Positions 58,327 through 64,000 of a stretch of 64,000 bases of DNA are shown here, piece after piece. Source of the stretch: Coniochaeta sp. PMI_546. Taxonomy: Eukaryota; Ascomycota; Sordariomycetes; Coniochaetales; Coniochaetaceae. Made by a program: the position numbers and the translations under genes. The stretch is taken from NCBI GenBank assembly GCA_021432605.1, contig MU271152.1:1-64000 (forward strand), read 5' to 3'. The notes below the pieces were generated by a model. That model saw only the letters and a list, made by a program, of their open reading frames with translations. It searched no databases and was not told the DNA's origin. Within the stretch, counting starts at the first letter, position 1. Each line of letters starts with the position of its first letter.

Positions 58327-58860
58327 CGCGGGCTCTGTGATCAGCCGGTAGCTGAGGTACTGGCGTCGTCGTCGAGGTGAGCGCAGCGAACACCCCTTTG
58401 CATTGGCCGCTGCTGCGGTTCAATCAGAAAATTGTCGGAGGCCGAATTTCTGCCGGGCCGACAGCTCCACGTGACTCCGTGATTCAATCCGGGGACCCAC
58501 ACAAGCTTCATTGGCGCGTCGACCTTCCCAAAGTAAGATTCAAGACCTCAAATGAATACACTGTGTATGTATGGACGAGTGTCAGGTCGCTAGGGAGCCA
58601 GCACCAGTGTTTTATGCGGTGATTCGGCTGACAACACTTATCATGAGCCTCAGAAACATGACCAACGTTCAACGATAGTCCCATGGAGTATCCGGCATCG
58701 CATGAGATCAGCATGGCGTCGCCCGTGGATGACTTCAGTTCTCGATGACTACCAGCGACTAGCTTCATGTTATATCTTCTCCCAACTCTTGACCTAGAAA
58801 GGAATTCTCCGGTGTGACAGTGAAGTTGGCTATTCACGTCCACTCCTGCTTCGAGCTAGA
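58327..58860. other. Divergent intergenic region
   Basis: This holds the RSM7 promoter and the region upstream of the receptor pseudogene. Nothing else is visible. Confidence 0.5.
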
Positions 58861-59981
58861 ATGCAGATGATACGCGATCTGCTTACCGGAATAGAATATT
58901 CCTCCAACCCCTCGGAACCACCTATACGGGTTGAACTCATCGAGACGGCCGATCAGAAGTCCGTCTTGAGCGTTGCGTTCCCTTTTACCATCTTGCCATT
59001 CATTGCTGTTTCGTTGCGGTTGGTTGCGAGACGCGTCGCCTCAAGGACACTAGACGTGAGCGACTGCTGCATTCTCATTGCCTGTGGGTTTTCTGTGAGC
59101 TTGGAAGCAGTCAGTATCACCGGCGTCTTCGACTGTGTTATCGGCTATGACTATACCATTGATATCGTCGTCCAGTATTGCATGGGCCACAATACAAAAG
59201 CTCAAGGGTTAACTCTCTATAACCATGCCATATCAACAACAAATCATCACTGACCCGCCTCAGCTTATGATCGCACTCCAATTCTTCTAGGCGTTGACTC
59301 TTGGTTTCTCAAAGACATCCTTCCTTCCTCCTGCTCTACTCCAATGTCTTTGCCGTTTCCGTCGTCCTCTGGATGATCCGGGGCGCCATCGTCTTCATCA
59401 CCCTCTCGGTGGTGACCACCATCACGACCAGGTGCCTGATCTGCCGACCCTGTGCCATGAACTGGGATCAGATCATCCCCGGATGCCACTGTGGGGACCA
59501 AGTCCTCTCCTTCACCGTTACCTGCGTTGCTCAACCTCGTCACTGATCTCATAGTCTTGTCAGTATGATCCTACCTTTGCCATATCTGTACAAGCTCCAG
59601 ATGCGTCGATGCAAGAGGCTGGTCTTAATGGGGGTCTTCAGCATTGGTCTTCTGTATGTGTGTCCGCTGTCATCTTGGGATTATTATCTACTAACTGTTT
59701 CTTCTCTCAAAACTTGTGTTGTCCGCGCAATACGCATTCTCACCCTCTCCTCCATGTATTTAACAGACATAACCTACTCCATCCCTCAAGCAAACATCTT
59801 CTCCGGCCTCGAACCAAGCGTAGCTATAAGATTAGCCTGCATCCCACTCCTTCGACCCCTGCTGGGCTGCACCAAGGGATCGTCAGATGGCACTTTTCGA
59901 TACGGGGCGGCTACTCCGGCGGTCAAGGCCATGGAGCTCAAGAGCAAAGATGGCGGCGCTCTTGTACCCTTGGCGACATAG
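58861..59981 (+). pseudogene. Decayed fungal rhodopsin-like integral membrane protein
   Basis: Fragments of the fungal rhodopsin-domain family follow one another in the right order but in different frames. They are RLVARRVASRTLDVSD and LEAVSITGVF (frame from 58861), LMIALQFF then a TAG (59288-59290) where an aromatic residue is expected, ALTLGFSKTS, LLLYSNVFAV after a frame change in a CCTT-rich run near 59325, IPGCHCGDQ, NLVTDLIVLS in another frame, MILPLPYLYKLQM, GVFSIGLL, and finally TDITYSIPQANIFSGLEPSV and IPLLRPLLG. A possible intron after GVFSIGLL has GTATGT and CTAAC but no AG acceptor. At least one stop and two frameshifts argue for a pseudogene. The functional family are seven-span proteins of mostly unknown role. 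Confidence 0.7.
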
Positions 59982-60934
59982 CTCGCAGTATCTGCTGCGA
60001 CCCGCCGGTCCAAATCACTTCACTGATGTGCGTGCTACGAGCGCTCGTCGTCGAACCGTCAGGACAGTAGCGACTTGGAGGCTGATGCGATTGAGGGGGT
60101 CACCGTGTGGCCGCAGTGGACTGTTGAGGCCAGATAGAGATCTTTCTGTCAGATTATATAAGCTAAGCCCAAATGTATTACTTAGGACTTGGAGTAAATC
60201 AGCATTGTCTAACTACGGTTACAATACTGTTAGGCGATGAAGACCAATTCTATTAAGTACGGTATTCCTCCGCTCCGCTAGTCAAATAGTAAACCCGATC
60301 TAGCACATGTTCGATCATGGACAACCTGGCGGTCGGCGCAGATAGACGCTAAGCAGTCGAAGGCCGACATGAGCCGACTTTGAAGACAAGCGCATTCACT
60401 TGGCAAGGCTCCAAGTCTTCATAGAGTTTGGGGGGTCAAACACGGTGGATGGCTTCCTTGAGGATAAAGTCCATAAAGTCCGAATCATATCTTTATCTCA
60501 AGTGTGGCAACCTTGATCTTTGTCCTTTCACACCGGCGATCAAGCAAGACGAGGCTCTGATATGGAGCCCATCTGCTCCCAGTTCGAGGCCGAGAAGGCT
60601 CAGTTACCGTGGTTGATGATGCCGGAACAGGCATCGCGTGATTGCGTGAGGGTGTGAGGGCGCTGGTTCGAATTGGGCTGAAGGGCGTATTGGTTGCGAT
60701 GTCGCCAAGTCTAGGCCCGCCAAGACAGCTTGTAGCTTTTCAGCTTGGATTCAATATTCACCTCGACTATGCCGAACATGGCACGCAGTCCGCACTCACA
60801 CGAAGGCCTACGATGGGATATATCTTACCGGGAGGCTTGGGTAGCCCTAATGAATGTGAGAAACGTTCCAGGGCGACCCCAAGCCAATCTCATTCGACCT
60901 ATCTAGCATTCATCTATATTCGAGTCGCAATACC
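59982..60934. other. Intergenic region before the SH3-WD40 gene
   Basis: No gene is supported in 0.95 kb. The frame at 60642-60950 is short and overlaps the next start codon. The right half is the promoter of the SH3-WD40 gene. Confidence 0.5.
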
Positions 60935-63661
60935 ATGTCTGACCCTGTGACGGCCTCCATCCAGATAGCTCTCCAGGCCGTGAAGACCGGTGCTGCAGTC
61001 GCAACATGGTGGCAAACGAGACAGCTGGCGCGGTCGCAAGACTCGTCCAAAGCAAGCACCGGGGGATACTATCGACAAGGCACAGAGGATCTGCTCTATG
61101 TCATGGCCACGATTGGGCAGTGGCTCTTCTCCCTCGAAGTAGTCAACTTTGCCGCCCTGCCGGCAGCTCGAGCCGCCGTGCGACAAGCCTTCACGGCCGG
61201 TGATCCCGAGGACGATGATCTGGGCTACACGTACGACAACATGAACGAACTCGTCCAGAACGCGGTCGCGAGTGCAATGGTCTTCTGCGCCGAATGCTGG
61301 CCGATGCACATCTGGAAAGGCTTCGGATGCGGTGTGTTCAACGAGCTGAGGTGGGCAGACCCGAACGACTCCAACATCTACTGTCTCGAGCTCGACAACT
61401 CCATCACCGCGCTCAAGAGTCAACCGCATCACTGGCAGTTACTCAAAAAGTCACCATCGGCAATCAGCAAAGTAGATCCCGAAACGTTTCCAAGGGACAA
61501 ATCAGCCGCCAAGAAAATCGCGTCTCTTCTCAAGGACGTCATTCAGTGCTTTGAGAAGGAAGGGTTTCCTCAACCCATGGCTCCGTACGACCACATTAGA
61601 ATATCTTACTGGTGGATTCCATTCGCGACGTGGAACGGCAACTCGATGTACGAGAATGAAGCACACAGATGTGAGGCAGTCTCATTGCATCAGATGGACC
61701 CTGGCCGATTTCTCTGGGCATGGACTGCCGGCAAGCAGGCCAGACTGAGCCCAGGAGAGGCCGTTCTGCTTCTCGACGAACACATCGGATCACTTGCGCA
61801 GTGGCTGGAGGGGCTCCACGGAATTCCGTTTCGAGTCGTTCTAGACAACCAAATGAACTACGGCAAGATCAGGTTCGGCCGCTCTGCCAGGAATGTCCTC
61901 AAGAAGAACTATGGAAACGAACTTGGAATTTGTGGCATGCCGTTTGCTGTCGTTCATGATCCGAAGCTAGAGCTTTCGCAAGCTGTCCCCGAGGAACTGA
62001 GTGCCCAGCTCAACAGCCTCAAAGTGAGTTCCCCCGTGGTCGAGGTACAACCTGTGTCACCTACAGAGCCTCCACGGTACTCCGAAGTACCTCAGTACCC
62101 AGTCACTGCGGGCATCTCCTTCCCCGACCGTCCAGTTCCAAAGCGGCGACCGGCACCATTACCACCTGTGGTTGCTGTCAGGACCGTGAAAGCACTCCAC
62201 GATTTCGCGGCAGAATCGGCCGATGAGCTTTCATTTTCCACCGGAGAAGTGCTCGAAATCTTGGACGACAAATCCGGCGATGGATGGTGGAAGGCGAGAC
62301 TCGCTGGTAAGACTGGTGTTATACCCAGTAGCTTTGTGAAGGACGTCGTCAACGAGGATCCTATTTCGCCGACGACTCGAGTTTCGAAGACGGCTAGCGT
62401 GACGTCAAGCCCAGTCCCTGTTACGCCGTCCTCCCCGATCCAACGGAAGCCTGTTCCGACGGTGGAAACAGGCACGGGACAGTTTCAACCTGTCGCCGAA
62501 GCCTCTTCCAGCATCCAGCCCACGGCTGTCCCTGCTATCCAAGAAATGAGACAGCCAGAAGATCCACGCCGGAGCTTCGTACCTGCGCCTACCGTGCTGC
62601 AAACCGAGACTGAGAGGCACCAGCCGCAGCCAGAGCCTCAGAATTTACAGATGCCGAGCGGACGACAGTCATACCAGCAACCAGTCGCCGAGGAACCCCG
62701 CCAGCAAACATTCACACAGCCTCCCGAGGAAGAGGGACCAGGCTTGTGGAGTCTCGGCGCAGGTCAGGGCGTGCCGCAGCCGACGGTCGTGCGCACATTC
62801 TACGGTCACGCTAAAACGGTCGAGGCGGTGACCTTCTCCCCCACGAGTAACATGTTGGTGTCGGGATCCAAGGACAAGACCGTCAGGCTGTGGGACACGA
62901 TCACGGGGAACGCTCTGCAGACGCTCAGCGGCCACGACTCGGAGATCGAGGACCTGTCGTTCGCCCCGGACGGCAGGGTCGTGGCATCCGCGTCGGGGGA
63001 CAGCATGGTCAGGCTGTGGGACGTCCGCACGAACGCCGGGATACACACGCTGGACAATTCATCTTGGGCCGACAGCGTGGCGTTCTCGCCCGACGGCACG
63101 ATGCTGGCGGTTGGTCTGCTGAACAACAAGATCAAGATCTGGGACGGCCGCTCGCTGTCCGTCCTGCACACCCTCAAGGGCCACAAGAGTGTTGTGCAGA
63201 GCGTAGCCTTCTCGCCAGACGGGAAGGTGCTGGCATCGGGCTCCAACGACAAGACCGTCCGGACGTGGAATTCGGTCTCGGCGCAGCCGCTGCAGACGAT
63301 CAAAGCCCACCCGGGCATGATGAATTATGTCATGACCGTGGCATTCTCTCCGGACGGCCAGCTGCTAGCTTCTGGTGCTCTCGACGGAACGGTCAAGCTC
63401 TGGAACCCCAGCTCCGGCGTGCTGGTCCGGACCCTCAAGTGCGGCAATGGTGTCAACAGTGTGGCCTTCTCGCCGGATGGTAAGATCATTGCGGCCGCCA
63501 CTATCACGCAGAAGCTGATATTATGGAACCTCGACGGTGTGGAGCTTCGCAATATCAAGGCTCATGAGAAAGGTGTCGAGAGTGTCGCCTTCTCGTCGGA
63601 TGGGAGGCTGCTGGCGACGTCTTCGGAGGACAAGACGATTAAGTTGTGGAAGTGCAATTGA
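60935..63661 (+). CDS. SH3-WD40 repeat protein with unrecognised N-terminal domain
   Basis: A single exon encodes 908 residues. Residues 1-365 form a compact-looking domain rich in Trp, Tyr and Cys (for example FCAECWPMHIWKGFGCGVF, 117-135) that I do not recognise. A Pro-rich linker carries RPAPLPP (405-411), a class I SH3 ligand, five residues before an SH3 domain (416-471) with the ALHDF, ELSF, GDGWWKAR and GVIPSSFV landmarks. A disordered Pro/Gln/Ser linker (472-615) leads to seven WD40 repeats (619-906) closing with SSEDKTIKLWK. The repeats share the SVAFSPDGxxLASGSxDKTVxxW form seen in fungal NLR-type propellers, but no NACHT or other NTPase motif is present. A scaffold or sensor role is inferred. 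Confidence 0.85.
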   Translation: MSDPVTASIQIALQAVKTGAAVATWWQTRQLARSQDSSKASTGGYYRQGTEDLLYVMATIGQWLFSLEVVNFAALPAARAAVRQAFTAGDPEDDDLGYTYDNMNELVQNAVASAMVFCAECWPMHIWKGFGCGVFNELRWADPNDSNIYCLELDNSITALKSQPHHWQLLKKSPSAISKVDPETFPRDKSAAKKIASLLKDVIQCFEKEGFPQPMAPYDHIRISYWWIPFATWNGNSMYENEAHRCEAVSLHQMDPGRFLWAWTAGKQARLSPGEAVLLLDEHIGSLAQWLEGLHGIPFRVVLDNQMNYGKIRFGRSARNVLKKNYGNELGICGMPFAVVHDPKLELSQAVPEELSAQLNSLKVSSPVVEVQPVSPTEPPRYSEVPQYPVTAGISFPDRPVPKRRPAPLPPVVAVRTVKALHDFAAESADELSFSTGEVLEILDDKSGDGWWKARLAGKTGVIPSSFVKDVVNEDPISPTTRVSKTASVTSSPVPVTPSSPIQRKPVPTVETGTGQFQPVAEASSSIQPTAVPAIQEMRQPEDPRRSFVPAPTVLQTETERHQPQPEPQNLQMPSGRQSYQQPVAEEPRQQTFTQPPEEEGPGLWSLGAGQGVPQPTVVRTFYGHAKTVEAVTFSPTSNMLVSGSKDKTVRLWDTITGNALQTLSGHDSEIEDLSFAPDGRVVASASGDSMVRLWDVRTNAGIHTLDNSSWADSVAFSPDGTMLAVGLLNNKIKIWDGRSLSVLHTLKGHKSVVQSVAFSPDGKVLASGSNDKTVRTWNSVSAQPLQTIKAHPGMMNYVMTVAFSPDGQLLASGALDGTVKLWNPSSGVLVRTLKCGNGVNSVAFSPDGKIIAAATITQKLILWNLDGVELRNIKAHEKGVESVAFSSDGRLLATSSEDKTIKLWKCN

Positions 63662-64000
63662 GAGAGACTGCATTATGTTGTTTCTGTGTTTGTCCACCGC
63701 TATATGTTTTATCGGATTCTGGCGTATATTCGGTCGAACGGTATCGTGTGGTGGTACCAGCTTGGGTTTTGGTCGTGGTGCTCTTAGTGAGGTGTCGGCT
63801 GAGGACAGTCGTCGAAGATGGCGTGGCAGTCAGGAAATTGGCGTTCATTATTGCAGTGTACTTCTAAACCTGCCTGATGAGGCAGACGACCAATCTCAAG
63901 TCCATTCAAAACAGATATCGTACTCGTCTACCTCTCCGCTCTATCGGCAGCCCGTACATCATCTACTAGATACACACATGCGAGCCTGAAAGCCCACCAA
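63662..64000. other. 3' flank of the SH3-WD40 gene
   Basis: This is probably 3' UTR and downstream spacer to the window end. Open frames that start inside the upstream gene run through here but have no features. Confidence 0.5.

Noticed and set aside
1-64000. Biosynthetic gene cluster, CRISPR array, 5S or 35S rRNA
   Set aside because: No polyketide or peptide synthase, terpene cyclase, repeat-spacer array or rRNA sequence was seen on either strand.

Overview
The window is nuclear DNA of a filamentous ascomycete. The gene families, short introns (about 50-115 nt, GT..AG, CTAAC-like branch sites) and coding style fit Pezizomycotina, most likely a sordariomycete. A second sign is the left 9.7 kb, where retrotransposon DNA has lost almost all CpA/TpG dinucleotides and gained TpA. 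That is the signature of repeat-induced point mutation (RIP). The species cannot be fixed from sequence alone.

Region 1 (1-9721) is a nested cluster of one Ty3/gypsy chromovirus family. A right-hand copy on the + strand (3917-9721) has gag zinc knuckle, reverse transcriptase, RNase H, integrase, chromodomain, polypurine tract and 3' LTR, all broken by RIP-type stops. A second copy on the - strand (355-3916, 5' LTR 3526-3916) sits inside its gag. A third, less mutated LTR (1-354) cuts the second copy. The copies form a 2.6-kb inverted repeat, and the + copy carries an extra antisense ORF (8728-9219). Composition returns to normal at 9722, and a short MITE-like inverted repeat lies at 10190-10362.

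Region 2 (10.6-25.3 kb) holds a mitochondrial beta-carbonic anhydrase, an EFM7/NNT1 methyltransferase, two divergent four-span MARVEL-like membrane protein genes with related tails, tRNA-Asn(GTT, with intron), tRNA-Val(AAC) and a five-exon C2H2 zinc-finger regulator. About 6 kb without a recognisable gene follows.

Region 3 (31.3-58.3 kb) is gene-dense and conserved: a secreted GH55 beta-1,3-glucanase, a DUF2461 protein, a GH92 alpha-mannosidase, a HUL5/UBE3C HECT ubiquitin ligase, poly(A)-binding protein PAB1, an unrecognised two-span membrane protein, a universal-stress-protein-domain protein and mitochondrial ribosomal protein uS7m. All multi-exon models were spliced by hand and keep frame to the stop.

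Region 4 (58.8-64.0 kb) looks accessory: a decayed fungal rhodopsin-like receptor pseudogene, then a single-exon 908-residue protein with an unrecognised N-terminal domain, a PxxP motif, an SH3 domain and a seven-bladed WD40 propeller. This last gene is the best candidate for something undescribed. There is no operon-type organisation. The GH55 and GH92 enzymes both act on fungal-type wall glycans, but nothing shows they are co-regulated.
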